Assembly (NCBI GenBank): GCA_030549495.1
Contig: JAUIRK010000361.1
Coordinates: 62,001 to 126,000, forward strand
Source: Nectonema munidae
Taxonomy: Eukaryota; Nematomorpha; Nectonematoida; Nectonematidae
Length of the DNA stretch: 64,000 nt
Direction: 5' to 3'
Shown: positions 1 to 12,660 of the stretch, in pieces
How positions within the stretch are numbered: the stretch's first letter is position 1
How the letters are laid out: every line of letters begins with the position of its first letter
Notes under the pieces: model-generated
Seen by the model: the letters and a program-made list of their open reading frames with translations, nothing else
Databases searched by the model: none
What the model was told of the DNA's origin: nothing
Translations under genes and position numbers: made by a program

Positions 1-2247
1 GCACATCAAAAAACATAAACTATATATATTACTGGTCACTTATAAAATTACCTAAGGAATATTGATACAAATTTACATTTTTTAGAATGATGAAGATAAG
101 TTATCTATAGTGTTAGTTGTCCTTTTAAAATATTATTTTTTGTTGAGGATGATAATGTAAAAGCTACCAAAATTGTTGCTGATATTAACAGTTACAATTC
201 AAGGTATTAGTAAACACAAATTTAATTGGTGATAAAAGTTTATTAATCCTACGCTATGTGATTTAATCTTTGAATCTTACAAATTTGATAACATTGTAAC
301 AATTAAGTGCTCTAGTTGGGGGACAATTCTACTCAGTGCGAAGGGTGATGTTGTAGATTATCGAAAAGCTTCTTGATTCTTGGTTTTGTTTCACTTAGAG
401 CACACTGTAGGTCATTCAAATTATGTGACATCAATGATGAGAGGATAAATGTAACTGATAAGTAATAAAAGGTTGGTTAGTTTTGGCATTGTTTGTACGT
501 TCGCGTATCCACAGTATTCACAGGTGGGATTAGAAGCCTTCCCTCCACCAGCTATCTACCCGCTAAACCCCTCTGGTTTTATTTATGCATAACCTCAGAT
601 TATGGCCCCTTAATTTTTGCTTTATGGCCCACAGGGGGCCATAGCCCACAGTTTGGGAACCAATGATCTTTACCCTATTAGATGTTATCCTACATAATTA
701 TTGCGTCATGCAGTCTCTATTTTTCTATCTGTTCCTCGTTTACTGGCGTAAATTCAAAGTTCGCCCGTGTTATTTTCTTAAATTTATAAGCAAGCTAGCT
801 TTAGCGTTAGGTTTAGGGTAATTAGTTTGAACTAATTTTTATTTGACAATTCCAACCCCACTTGTTTGTTCTAATTTAGTTATATAAATTTGAGGTACCA
901 AAACATATAAAATCTAAAATCAATTATATGGAACATTTTAATACCTTACTTTCTTTATTTAAAAGAACCAAAACATTTATTGAACATGCTCTTTTTAACC
1001 AAAGTGATATAACAGAAAGAGTCCTATGCCTAAAAAACAAAAAAAATTATCCATATAAAACATATTTCTGCAATAATCAAAGAAATAATCTTGCATACTA
1101 CTGCTAAAATTTAACCCAATTCTGTATCATATATAGATTATCAAAACGAATAAATGTCATTTTGAACTTTTTATGATTCCTTCCAATAACAGTTTTTAAA
1201 AAAGGAACTCTCTTACTATATAGAATTATCCAATGATATACTTTGTTATTCAAATCCAAGAATATATACAATTAAAGTGTAGCCAATGAGTTCTTTTGGA
1301 CTAGCAGTTATAAATTTTAGCCCCATTTAAAAATACTAGAGAACATTACATTTTTGTTAAGATTGATAAAGAATGAATTCAAAACTATGCCCTATAAAAA
1401 ATTTTTTACAACCAATTTGCTGAAAATTATTTCAAATAGTATTAAATTTTACTTATATTTTTTCGCAGTCAGACTTTAGAACTTTTTTCTCTGATAAATT
1501 TTCAATATTATGAACGTAACTTGATAAAGCATATAAACCAAAACTTCATAGTATATACTATTCTTGCTTAGATTTTATGGTCAAAAGACTTAGAAATCCA
1601 TTTTCTTTTTGTAGGTTATCTAAAAGGCAAAACATATCCTAATGAAAATTTTTAAATACATGAATAGCTAAAAATCAAATTCTCGTCTAAAATTTGTTAA
1701 TAGCATGTATAAACTTCTTCTACAGTGCAACTTGCGTTTGCAAACTCCTTCTTCTACGAACAAATCTGTCTACGAACAATTTTTATCAACAAATTTTGAC
1801 TGAGCTCACGAACTGTTCTTGGGATCACGCACTCCAAAATTCGATTTTAATTTCATTTATAGGATTTTTATTCTTAATTATTATATCATTGATATTTGGC
1901 TAAAAGAAAACTACAAAATAAATTTTAAAATATGTAAATTTTAGCTTATTTATAGATGGCGTTAAATATTTTTCTTTTGAAAAATCTCACATTTGTATTC
2001 ACTCATAAGTGACTCATTATTATTTTAATGGACATATAAACTTTATTTAATTATATTAAATATAAAAATGATAAATAAACCAAAATTATTAAAATGTCCT
2101 CTAGAGCAGGGTTTCTCAAATTAATTAGGACTATGACCTCTTATATATTAAATGCAAAATCGTATGCCCCCCCCCCTCTTAGCAGTTTAATTTTTTTTCT
2201 CTCTCTTTCTTCTCTCTAACCCTGCTCTTCAACTTGATACATCAAGG
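1..2247. other. AT-rich intergenic DNA with transposon scraps
   Basis: No supportable gene. Around 637-660 lies a hAT-type right end (GTTTGGGAACCAATG) following a short GGGGCCATAGCCCAC stretch; its partner end was not found. At 1955-1967 there is a copy of the motif AGATGGCGTTAAA, which recurs near the right ends of two piggyBac elements in this window. From 2106 a hAT-like left end (CAGGGTTTCTCAAA) begins, and a complete MITE is inserted just downstream of it. Confidence 0.5.
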
Positions 2248-2500
2248 CAGTACCGGATCTACCAAGTGTGGGGCCCCTTAGCGCATCGAATAAATTTACA
2301 AATGATAGCCAGCAGGATCTAGATTCTACAAAAAAAGATAAAAAGCACAGAATTCAAGAGCAAAAATTTATTTTAAGAAGAATATATAAAAGAAGAATTG
2401 AAAAAAACTGAAGGATATTACAAAAAGTCAAAAAAAAATTCCAACTAAGCGCGGGGCCTGTAGCAGCTGCTACATCTGCTACTATATTAATCCGGCACTG
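2248..2500. mobile_element. hAT-type MITE with perfect 8-bp target duplication
   Basis: The ends are CAGTACCGGAT and ATCCGGCACTG, which are inverted copies of each other with one mismatch. The flanks 2240-2247 and 2501-2508 are both CATCAAGG, an exact 8-bp duplication as hAT transposition makes. The 253-bp body has no coding capacity, so it is non-autonomous. It sits inside what looks like an older hAT end starting near 2106. Confidence 0.85.
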
Positions 2501-2508
2501 CATCAAGG

Positions 2509-4454
2509 GAAGTACAAAGTAATATTGAAAGTCGTTTTCCTTCAAAATATCTAATAAAAGTATTTTATCCATCCTTTTATTTACAATTACAAAGCAAAAA
2601 AGTTAAAATGGGATTTGAATGGGATCCCGGTCAATGATGCCCAGGTACAATTTGTCAATGTTTGAGGTCGAAACAATCAATGAGAAAGACGTATATCTCC
2701 TCTTTTTTCTACGTTAAACTGAAAGGGAAATTTACTATGGTGTAGTGAATAAAGTTATGAGGCGTTGTCGTACATCTTCATCTTTTTAAGCTTTTTGAAA
2801 AAAGTGAATAAAAATTAGGGTAATTTGTCTTTTGTGTCCAACGTCTTGATGTTTTGATAAATTTTAGTTCATTAAAATTTTCTTGGTTTTTTATAATTAA
2901 TACACTAAAACCATATAAAAGTTTTGTTCTCATATCTAAATATTATCTTTCATTTATCCTTTACCTTTTTTAATAAATTTGACAAACACAGTCGAAGTAT
3001 ATTGTTTTTACTAAATTTAAAAAATAAATGAATAGTATATAGCTTTTGGCTGTGTACAAAATTACCATAATTTGCAAACAATAACTATATCAATCAAGAA
3101 TCTGTACTATTTTACCATCTACAACAATTTTGTTGGAAAATGCCTTTTTTATACTCCATTTATGCCCTATAAGATAAAATGGATTGGGATAAACAGATTT
3201 CTCAAAGGACTAAAATATTTTTAATGAATGAAATTAGATAACGTTATGTTTTTGAGTTATTATACTTCCGAATATCTCGCGAGCTTCGAAAAGCCACAAT
3301 GAATTATTTAACATTCCTTTGCAAAAAACATTTAAAAATCATTATTATTTGTAATATTATTTTATTGTACAGTTATCGCCCTCACATATGGGGGACAGAG
3401 GGGGCATATACCATGGTGCAACATTTTTATTTACATATACATTAGCCATATTCTTTTTAAATTTTTTAATGAATTTTTAATTTTCTTAATACATTAATAT
3501 GTAGTCTTACATAGTGTCTACAAAAATGTATGAAGTTTTGATTATTTTAAAAACTTGTAATAAAGAATTTTAGTTTATTGATTTTACTAGAAAGCATACC
3601 TACCTAACATGTTTTAAAAAACTAAACAGATATAAGTTTTTCATCATTAATTTTAATTTCTATTTAAAATCATAAAATCAATGCTTTCTGATGGTATATA
3701 GAACTGCTATCATTTGTTATATAGCATTTCAAAGGTGAAATCCTTGAGATTTTTTATATCTTTAAGTTAAAACTGGAAAATTTTTATTTATAATTACTAT
3801 TTCAATTTAAAATATTGGTACTTTTAAGACTTTTTTTATTGATTTTGGAAATACTTGATTTTTTTTATGGAGAAAAGGATAAACATTGTTTTACACATCT
3901 ATTAGAAATAAGAGTTCTATAAAAAAAAATTTTAGAACTTTAAATTCAACTTATTTAGCAAATTTCTTAGCTTCAAACTAAAAATTAAAAAAAATGGAAA
4001 TCAAAAGTTTATTTTTAAAAGCACATTTATTAGTTTATAAAATTATTTATTTTAAAAAAATATAAATGATATTCTTTTTATGCTAATGCATATTTGGCTT
4101 TGATAAAAAACATAAGATCACGAAGAAGATTCCTTAATCAGAATGCATTGAAAGCGGATAAAATCTTCTCAAAATAAATCTTTAAAAAAGTTTTTCGAAC
4201 ACAGATTGCAGAAAATAAATTTCTGATGAAAGAATAGCTACCAAGAAAAGATCATCATTGAATGAATATCAAAATTACATACTGTATAAGGTATAGAAGA
4301 AATGACGTAGAGACTATCAGCTGATAACGAATTTTTATCAAACACCATCGAGGTCCTATCGAGACCTAATATAATGACAAATGAATAATTTGAGTGAATT
4401 AAACAATTGGTTTATTAAATAATAATTCTAGAAAATAATTAGCAGAGAATTACG
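2509..4454. other. AT-rich non-coding stretch
   Basis: I see no gene, RNA gene or bounded repeat here. The sequence is low-complexity A/T with many homopolymer runs and short open frames only. Confidence 0.6.
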
Positions 4455-4850
4455 GCAATTTTTTGACAGGTTTGATTGATTTTCATAAAAAAAAATGAAT
4501 ATCACCTCTGAATTCAGCATACTTCAAAATGGTATATATTTGTAAAAATTTTATATAAATTTTTAAATAAAATGTTATTTTTTGAGATCAACTCTCATAT
4601 ATAAATTAATTTTTCGACACATTTGATTGGTTTTGTTAAAAAAAAAATGGCCAGCATCATTAAATTTAGCATACTTGAAAATGGGTGTATATGCAGGAAA
4701 AACTTTATATAAATATTTAAATAAAATGTTTGCTTTTGAGATGAGCTTTCAAATATAAATCAATTTTTTGATAGGTTTGATCGATTTTCATAAAAATTGA
4801 ATATCACCACTGAATTTAGTATGCTTGTAAATGGGTATATATCAGGGATG
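4455..4850. repeat. Degenerate tandem repeat, unit about 150 bp, roughly 2.6 copies
   Basis: A segment containing a core like GGTTTGATTGATTTTCAT recurs at about 4470, 4620 and 4771. Each copy is followed by AAAATGG-type and AGCATACTT-type blocks, then TTTATATAAAT and AAATAAAATGTT. The copies differ by many substitutions, so the array is old. It may be a satellite or the subterminal part of an unrecognised transposon. Confidence 0.6.
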
Positions 4851-5102
4851 GATTTACCTAGAGGGGGTGAGGGAGCGCCCTCCCCCTGTTTTTTTATAGT
4901 TGATAGTGAATTTGATGAAATGATATAGTGTAACAGCGGGGTTAAATCTTTTTTAAACATGACAGTTTGTTGTAACATCACAAAATTAATGTTAGATTTT
5001 TATGTATTGTATGTAATGATGTACTTTTTTATCACAACAAATCAAATAAGTTTTTCATCGAAAAACATCATCGAAAAAAGTACAAATTTGCAGCTAACAT
5101 CG

Positions 5103-5212
5103 AGCTATGGATAATCTCTAGCAGAAGCGAGGCTTAAACCCGTCACTTCAGATCGATAGCAGCGCTTCTAACCGTTTAACCTCGCAGCCACTAGACCGCT
5201 TACGTTTTGATA
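5103..5212 (-). repeat. tRNA-like segment, possible SINE head
   Basis: Read on the minus strand, the segment has an A-box-like stretch (TAGTGGCTGCGAGG) and a B-box-like stretch (ACGGGTTTAAGCC) separated as in a long-arm tRNA. The ends do not form a clear acceptor stem and the B box departs from GGTTCGANTCC, so a functional tRNA is unlikely. A tRNA-derived SINE or tRNA pseudogene fits better. Confidence 0.4.
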
Positions 5213-5740
5213 AAAACGAAAATGTTAGTTTAAACTTTTAAATAACAACTTTTCACGATAGAAAATATTTGAAAAAAATTCGAAAAAGTGGCACAGCCCC
5301 ATCAAGTTTATTATTAATTATTATTATTTAATTATTTTTGATACATGTTAAAATTGCATACGAAAACTTTCATTCCTATTTTAAATAAAATAATTTTTTA
5401 CACCAAATCAACAATGCAAAATATATAAGCACTATCGGAGTTTTCATAATGCTTGCGAAATGCTTGAAAAGTATAAAGTTGAAGTTTGAGAAAATTGTAA
5501 TGATTTGGCTTGCGAATTGATTAAGAGTGAGGGACTTTTGAGAAATTGGTTAGTTCTTGTGGGAGTTTGAAGTGTAGAAAGCTGGATTTTTAAGCTGGTA
5601 GTTAAAGGATGATTGTTTGAACGAAGGTGGGGTGTTAAAGAATATAGGCATTAAATATAAGAAAATAGTTTAATTATTTTTGTAGATTTTCTTTTTATTG
5701 GTCTTTTTTTTAAAATAAATAAATTAGGATTTTTAGTTCA

Positions 5741-5893
5741 GGGGGAGTGAGTAAGGTTGGTTAGATACTGGATTTCGATAACTCAAGGTCTTAGGTTCGA
5801 TCAAATATCAACCCTACTTTCCTCATAGTTCGATACAAGCGGCACAATTGTGCCTTCTCGATGAAAACACACCACGGTACCTTTATCTTTAAA
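5741..5893 (+). repeat. SINE-A copy 1 (tRNA-derived)
   Basis: The head carries an A-box-like GGTTGGTTAGATACTGG and a B-box-like GGTTCGATC. A conserved body follows (CATAGTTCGATACAAGC, then TTCTCGATGAAAAC) and ends near ACGGTACCTTTATC. The same unit recurs at about 33051, 43011, 43899, 44272 (-) and 59761 (-), which defines a family of about 150 bp transcribed by RNA polymerase III from internal promoters. Confidence 0.75.
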
Positions 5894-5904
5894 TGAGAAG
5901 TCTC

Positions 5905-7135
5905 TGGGTTCGGAGATAGCAAGTTTGACTCTATGAAGATAATGAAAAAGTTTTTAGAGCATTGAGGAGGTTTGTATAAGAAAGTAGGTCGCAGAAATTA
6001 GATTGTGGGTGATTGAGAGTTTTGACGTATAGTGAAAGAAGTGAAGTTCTTGTGTGGTTGTAGTGAGAGCAGAAAAGTAGAAGATGAAGATGTGTTTCGT
6101 GTTGATTTCAGTTCAATCAACAAAAATCCTTGGTGATTTTTTGATGCGGTAGAGATAGGAGTTACAGGGGCAGTGGCCGTAGAGCCATCTGCTTAGCCGT
6201 CGTAGTGGGTAGAATTTCATTTTTGACTAAATGTCCAGAATTCGGTGAGGGTTAGGATTGGATGAGTTTTTGTCTAGGGTATTGAGTGTTAGATCTAAGT
6301 AGAGGGGTATAGGTTACTAGGGGAATGAAGTAACTGTGGTGTAAGGAGTATTTGGAGGTACTTTTCTAGCAAGCTTATCTACATAACTATTTTCAAGAAT
6401 GTTTAAGTGAGCTGGGCGCCAGTAGAGGTGTATTTCAAAATAATTTGATAAATAGATGAGTTTAGAAACAAGGGTACATGTTAAAAATAGGATGCTGTGT
6501 TTCGGGCTCAAATATTTGATGATGTTTTTTGAGTCTGTAAAAAAGTGAAGTGTGTTGTAATGTCTAAAGGACGACTCATTTTGGCGTATGTAATCGTAAG
6601 CATGTAGGAGGGCATAGCATTCAACACTGTATGTTGGAAGAGAAGGATCAATGGCTAATGTTTTTGAGTAAAAATGGAAGAGCCTTTGAAGAGTGTAAAA
6701 GCATAGGAAGATTTGTTGGCGTTTTTTGAGCTATCCACGAATATTCTTAATGAATTTGAACTAAAGGTTACAGCGGGTCGTAATTAGAAGTTTAGAGATG
6801 GATTTGATGAAACAGTTATGAAGAGAGAAATGTAATGGTGAGGAGGGGTGAAATAAAGATATTGGATTGATTTTGTGTTGGATGAGAGTGTTGTTGAGTG
6901 GAGACGAAGATTGTGGGAGTAAAGATTTGTAGTAAGTTTGGAGAGAGTAATTTTAGTGTTATGGAAATAGAAGGATTTAAGATAGGAATTTGGTTCGATA
7001 CGTGCCATGATATATTTTTTGGTAGCAGTTTGTTTGAGATGAGGTATTAAAGGAAGACAGTTCGTGAAGAATTCTAAGATTCTATTAGGGGAGATTTTGT
7101 ACGCTCTGTTCATTGAAATGAGGTAAAGGCGGTGA
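5905..7135 (-). mobile_element. LINE fragment (non-LTR retrotransposon, RNase H and C-terminal tail)
   Basis: On the minus strand around 6360-6440 the open frame includes YWRPAHLNILENSYVDKLAR, which matches the late part of the RNase H domain of R1/I/Jockey-type LINEs (W-x-P-x-H-x3-x-x-N-x-x-x-D). Downstream (lower coordinates, about 6190-6250) a segment reading RLSRWLYGHCPCNSYLYRIK resembles the cysteine/histidine tail these elements carry after RNase H. Upstream, 6784-7113 encodes a stretch like the linker after the reverse transcriptase. Frames change several times and there is no 5' part, so it is a dead, 5'-truncated copy. The exact ends are unclear. Confidence 0.6.
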
Positions 7136-7467
7136 ATTTTATTTAGATAAGTGAGTGATGAAGGGCAGTTTAATTATAGGCCCTATGAAAGACTTAACAG
7201 TTGAAGTTCAGGGGTTCGATCCGACTCTTAAAAACAAAATCACAAAAACTGTCATTAATCATCTTAATTATAATGAAAGCATATAGCTTTCTTAAGCCTT
7301 AAGGGAGAAAGTTTAAGGTTTTCTTATAGCCTTAAGGTAGAAAGTGCTTTGATATCCAACCAACCAAATAAAAAATTAAGTTATTATAATTTTTTATAAT
7401 TTAATTTAAAATTATTTTATGCTGAGAATAATTCTTATATATATATTCTCCAACCTGTATTCTACGA

Positions 7468-7732
7468 TGATTCATTTCCAAACTATATACTACAATGATT
7501 CATCTCCAACCTGTATACTACGATAATTCATCTCCAACCTGTATACTACGATGATTCATCTTCAACCTGTATACTACGATGGTTTCTATTCCATGTACAA
7601 ATAACTAGGGAGACAATGTTCAACTTTCTGTTCACATTCTGCTAGATGTAAGATTTGATATACCCCATTCGGGGATACGATGGTTCATCTACAACCTGTA
7701 TACCGTGATAATTCATCTCCAACCTATCAGTT
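7468..7732 (+). repeat. 28-bp tandem repeats, about six units, interrupted
   Basis: Units of 28 bp built on CATCTCCAACCTGTATACTA and CGAT repeat about four and a half times from 7468 to 7590. Two more units occur at 7676-7732 after a 90-bp spacer. The spacer and the following sequence share a block, GCTAGATGTAAGATTTGATA, that also appears inverted near 9480. The array therefore belongs to the outer arm of the foldback-like element to its right. Confidence 0.7.
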
Positions 7733-8690
7733 CATATTTTGCTAGATGTAAGATTTGATATACCTCATTCAGGGAGAGGATGTTAGATAAGTTATTAATT
7801 TTTTCACGATATTAAATAATTTATTTTATCAAATAATCAAAATAAAATTCTGTAATCAAAGAATCAAAAAATATTCTTTAAAAAATCAAAAAATATCAAA
7901 CTTTCTCTTCACATTTAGCTACCTCATATGATGTTACAAAAGTTATTACCTATACTTTGCAATTTGCACGATTTTAAATATTATATTTGTCAAATAATCA
8001 AAATAAAATTCTGTAATCAAAGAATCGAAAAATATTCTTTAAAAAATCAAAAAATATCAAACTTTCTGTTCATATTTTGCTACCTCATACGATGTTACAA
8101 AAGTTATTACCTATACTTTGCAATTTGCACGATTTTAAATATTATTTTTGTCGAATAATCAAAGAATCGAAAAATGTTCAAATCAAAAAATATTTATTCT
8201 TTTTAAATATATCGTTGGCTCCCCTTACTTTTAGTTTCGTGTGTGCATAATTTGATAAAAATTAATTATTAAAGACTAGTTTTATCTTTCAATTTTAAAA
8301 GTAAGGGGAGCCAACGATATATTTAAAAAGAATAAATATTTTTTGATTTGAACATTTTTCGATTCTTTGATTATTCGACAAATATAATATTTAAAATCGT
8401 GCAAATTGCTAAGTATAGGTAATAACTTTTGTAATATCGTATGAGGTAGCAAAATATGAACAGAAAGTTTGATATTTTTTGATTTTTTAAAGAATATTTT
8501 TCGATTCTTTGAGTACAGAATTTTATTTTGATTATTTGACAAATATAATATTTAAAATCGTGCAAATTGCAAAGTATAGGTAATAACTTTTGTAACATCG
8601 TATGAGGTAGCAAAATATGAACAGAAAGTTTGATATTTTTGATTTTTTAAAGAATATTTTTCGATTCTTTGATTACAGAATTTTATTTTT
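7610..8690. repeat. Large palindrome: inverted arms made of about 160-bp tandem units (foldback-like element)
   Basis: Left-arm units start near 7740 (degenerate), 7901 and 8061, each holding TACCTCATACGATGTTAC, TTGCACGATTTTAAATATT and AAAATTCTGTAATCAAAG blocks. The right arm repeats them in inverse order from about 8330 to 8690. The centre is near 8262, with GGCTCCCCTTACTTTTA at about 8217 facing TAAAAGTAAGGGGAGCC at about 8296. Long inverted repeats built of tandem units are the hallmark of foldback (FB/Galileo-type) elements. A further right-arm unit lies at 9340-9600, beyond an inserted LINE piece. No transposase was found. Confidence 0.7.
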
Positions 8691-8764
8691 AATTTAATTC
8701 AATACAAATTTGTTTTTATGGGTTTTAATTTTTTTGTTGGCTTCAATTAAAAAAAAATTTATAT

Positions 8765-9330
8765 ATAGAGTGAGTGAGTGAGGAAATCTCTAAGCACTTT
8801 CCAGCTTTGGCTGATATGCTAACAGGTTTCTAGAGTTTGGGATTTGATGATTGCGTGGAGTTTAGTTGAAGAAAATTCTGGAATTCTAGTATTCTAGGAG
8901 AAAAATTGTATGTAGTATTTGTGTTCGGTATATAAAGTAAAGGATGATAAGAGTATAATTAATTAAGAGGTATGTGTGGAATAAGATTTTGGTGTGCGGT
9001 AAAGGTTGGTTCAATTTTGTTAATTAAAATAGAAATTTCTCAAAGTATAATTAGATGTTGTAAAAAGTCATATAGAAAAGTAGGAGGTTCGTTAAAGAGT
9101 AGATTATAGAAAGTAGTTTAACACGTAAATCGTGAAAAATTGGGCAGTAGATAATTATGTGTAGGGGTGTTTCGATGTAGGGGCAACCAAATCTACATAA
9201 AGGATTATTGTGAAGTTTGAATCTATAGAAGTAGCAATAGGTTAGGCAATGTGATGAGACCCACTTGATGTGGTTTCAGGAGAGAGTAAATCGGGAATAA
9301 AAATCTAGTTTAAACTTTAATGATTCATTT
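8765..9330 (-). mobile_element. LINE C-terminal fragment inserted in the foldback-like element
   Basis: On the minus strand around 9140-9260 the frame reads NPLCRFGCPYIETPLHIIIY followed by CPIF. This is the C-x3-C, E-T, H, C-P signature found after RNase H in R1/Jockey-like LINEs. It resembles the tail of the fragment at 5905-7135 but is a separate copy. The coding part is short and interrupted. The flanks on both sides are units of the same 160-bp repeat, so it appears to split the palindrome's right arm. Confidence 0.55.
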
Positions 9331-9339
9331 TTAACCATT

Positions 9340-9600
9340 TTATTTTTATTTTTTAAAGAATATTTTTTGATTCTTTGATTATAGAAATTTAATTTTATTT
9401 ATTTGACAAATATATTATTTAATATCGTGCAAATTGCAAAAATATAGGTAATAACTTTTGTAACATCGTCATTCGGTATATCAAATCTTACATCTAGCAG
9501 AATATTAACAGAAAGTTGAATATTTTATGATTTTTTAAATAATATTTTTCGATTCTTTGATTATAGAATTTTATTTTGATTATTTGAATAATATATTAAT
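9340..9600 (-). repeat. Detached right-arm unit of the foldback-like element
   Basis: Blocks such as AATATCGTGCAAATTGCAAA, GGTAATAACTTTTGTAAC and ATATCAAATCTTACATCTAG match the left arm (7600-7900) in inverse orientation. The stretch continues the palindrome's right arm after the LINE interruption. Confidence 0.65.
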
Positions 9601-9842
9601 AGAAATAGGATATTAATTTTTAAAACATAACTTATTTTGGAATTGTAATTATACTTTTTTTGCTCCATTAATATAAATTTTGAAAAGGTTAAAATGTTAC
9701 CAGTCTTTGTTTGTATTTTATTTTTTGAAAAAATTTTAACCAACTATTTTCTATACTTTGATATACTTATTTTAACCGGATTTATGAACAGATATAATTA
9801 CTTTTTATTTCAAGACTTTTTTTTAAAATACTGAATTATACA

Positions 9843-10178
9843 CAGTGGCGGTTCTAGATGTTCAAAAGTGAGGAGCCCAAACAAGGGCCAAGTTTTTAAA
9901 TCGATAATTTTTTTATAAATTTTGCAATTTACCAAATATATATGTTTTACTTTTTTTCTTTGAATTATTCGAATGAATGAAAATCAAATTAAGGGTGCTC
10001 TTGTCGAAGATTCACCCGTCCAGATAAGAGAGATATTTCTTCCCTTGGATGCAAAGCCCACTCAAAAAAATTAAATTATAAAGAGTTTCGAGTAAATTTA
10101 AATCTAGTAAAATAGGTATTTGATGTGGAGGAGCCAACACGGGGTCCAGCCAAAAAACCCCCCTTAAAACCGCAACTG
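9843..10178. mobile_element. hAT-type MITE, 336 bp, exact 8-bp TSD
   Basis: The ends are CAGTGGCGGTT and AACCGCAACTG (one mismatch when inverted). The flanks 9835-9842 and 10179-10186 are both ATTATACA. There is no coding capacity. The body carries GGAGCCCAAAC and GGAGCCAACAC subterminal blocks. Confidence 0.85.
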
Positions 10179-10560
10179 ATTATACATTACCATAGCCTAT
10201 CGGCGGTTTATTTATGATTTTTTTTTTGAAATTTGTCTTTTCTTATGCATTATATCTAGCATAATGTTTATAAATACTTATTTTTCTTTTTATGTTGGAA
10301 AATTTGTAATTTTAATCAAGATGATCTTAACCTATTTAAATCATAATTATGCCTTCAGATTTTATTTCTTTCCATATGATGTAACACTGAAAATTAAAAT
10401 GGAAGAATAGTAAGTTTTATAAAGTATTTCAAAAATATTTTTTAACTGGAGATGACTACATAATCCATGCGGTTATGGTGAGACAGACCTGACAATGTAA
10501 ATTTAATGGTGGTGTATTGACTAGATAATTCTTTTATAATAAAATTTTGAAAATCTATTC

Positions 10561-10717
10561 CAGTGGCGTAGCCAAAAAATGGAAGTTGTGGGGGGGCATG
10601 CAAGGAATTTAGGGGGGCAAGCATATTGGAAATAAAATTATTTGGGGGGGGGGGGGCAGAAAAGGTATTTGGGAGGGGGGCACTGCCCCCTTGCCCCCCC
10701 CTCTGGCTACGCCACTG
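10561..10717. mobile_element. hAT-type MITE, 157 bp, 14-bp TIR
   Basis: It begins CAGTGGCGTAGCCA and ends TGGCTACGCCACTG, a perfect 14-bp inverted repeat. The flanks are ATCTATTC (10553-10560) and ATCTATTT (10718-10725), a 7/8 target duplication. The interior is G-rich on one side and C-rich on the other, so it can fold on itself. Isolated ends of the same type occur at 11217-11232 and 32155. Confidence 0.85.
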
Positions 10718-10725
10718 ATCTATTT

Positions 10726-12425
10726 TATATTTTGTCAGATTTCTGATAAAATTTGAATTACACCGCTACTCCACTTTACAAGTAATTTTTTTTATTATAA
10801 ATCTATCTTAACAAAATTAAACGATTGTATCGTTACTGTCAATGATATCCGCAATTTTTCAATATTTTATTTTATTTATATTTTTACTTTGTATAAGAAT
10901 AATCATATTACCAAAAGATAACTTCCCTATTTTATCTTTAAATTTTTAAATTTCTATTTTACGTATATTATTTCTAGACAGCCTCTACTGTATAAATCAT
11001 GCCCCCATTTCTTCCCTCACTTGAAAGTAGAAGCTACAAATTAACTATTTAAAGTTTAAGCGAGGTTTACACATAACTCATAAAACGATCTTTTTTTGAA
11101 GTTCTAGAATTATCTTTAAAGATAACACTAATAGAACTTTAATTATTAGACATTTCAGTTTTTTTAGATGGTGGGATCCTTAACTTAAATATAGGGTCCA
11201 GACCCCAACTACAAATAGCTATAATTAGCTACGCCACTATACAACTGCTGTTTGCTTAAGATACTAGAGTAAAATAGTTAAACTATACATTCATTTTTAT
11301 AGGCGATGGTTGAGAATCCGTGATACCTTTTCTTCTACTCAAGAAAAATGGCACATTTGAAAATGCGTGGACGCATGGGGCCGAAGGGGAGGTGTGGGTG
11401 TGAGATCATTATATCAAATTATTTTGCCGTTAAATTTATCACAATCATTCATATCTCAAGTTGCATACACTTTCTTTCAATCAATATTTTTTTCAGTCTC
11501 AAACTAATTTAATGTAGAATAGGACTTTTAATTGCACTAGAAAAACTTTCTCATCCACCTGACGGGAATTTTGTTATTTTGCTCCTGCCCGCACCCAAAT
11601 CAAAAAATTGCTCTTACTGGCTCCTCACTTTTAGTTTTGAAACCCGTACCTACCCGCTTTTTAAAATCAGGCATTCACTTTAAGAATTGTAGATATTTCT
11701 GACTTATCAAACAGATCTTTGAATTTGTTTCATAGAATAAAATCTGGGTTTCGTACGAATCCCTAACCTATTCCATCTCTACAGATTATTCTTTTTAAAC
11801 TAGTTTATATTTGTAATTTATTGCTAAAGTTTTTAGTGAACTACTATTTACACTTGAATAATTCTTTGAAACAATCTTCTAATGTATCAATGTCTATTTG
11901 CTTTATTTCTATTATAAATGGGAAAACTTTTTTACTTTGATGTTTTTTAATTAATTATCTTATATTTAATTCATCTAAAATACTAGGATCTTATTGATTT
12001 GAATGCTACATTTTAACAATCTGATTGATGGCAGTCATGCTATTTGAGTCCAAAGAATTACGCCTTTCCATACCTTTTTGATTGAAACGCCTAAGATCTC
12101 ATTCTAACATCATTCTTTGAAGTTCAAACACTAGGTATGGCTATTTATAATTACATATATGAGATCGAATTTATGCATAAAATATTTTGATCCTATATAA
12201 AAGTTGTATATACTGATTTTCAAAAAGTTATCGAGTTTATGAAGAGCTGTGATCAATTTTATCATAAACTGTAAATCCTCTCAAAAAGAAGATTCATTCA
12301 GTTTAGTTATCAGGTAGAGCTACTTCTTTTTATGATGTATTGGAAAGACACTTTGAAAATCTAAATATTTAAGATCCTGAATACTGCTTAGGGGATACCA
12401 AGAGTAGTCACGATATCAGTAGAGT
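10726..12425. other. AT-rich upstream region of the CRAMP1 gene
   Basis: No gene or bounded repeat apart from a solitary TAGCTACGCCACTA end near 11220. The 5' leader and promoter of the gene starting at 12426 should lie here. An in-frame TAG at 12420-12422 closes the frame just upstream of the chosen ATG. I could not identify a TATA box or initiator with confidence. Confidence 0.5.
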
Positions 12426-12660
12426 ATGTCAGAATACAACGTAACAACGGCGCACCAACTTCTCTCATCTCCCATTCATTGCCACAGTACCCGACTTTCG
12501 AAGAAGATTCAGGAAAGTGAGAAGAGTCGCGTCGATATTGGATCTGTCGCCTCATCTTTCAACACCACTTCTCACGAACTACTCAAAGACGATGACTTGG
12601 CCGCCAGCAGTGATTACGAATCTCAAGTTCCCCGCTCCTGCAAAAAGCCAAAGCTTAGCA
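12426..12660 (+). CDS. CRAMP1: CRAMP1 exon 1 (N-terminus)
   Basis: Codes for residues 1-78 plus the first base of codon 79 (MSEYNVTTAHQLL...SCKKPKLS). It is Ser-rich and acidic with a basic KKPK stretch that may be a nuclear signal. The ATG follows an in-frame TAG at 12420-12422. The donor GTATTT at 12661 leaves phase 1, which exon 2 completes to AAG (Lys). This part is not conserved in the family, so its assignment rests on phase, position and coding character. Confidence 0.75.
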
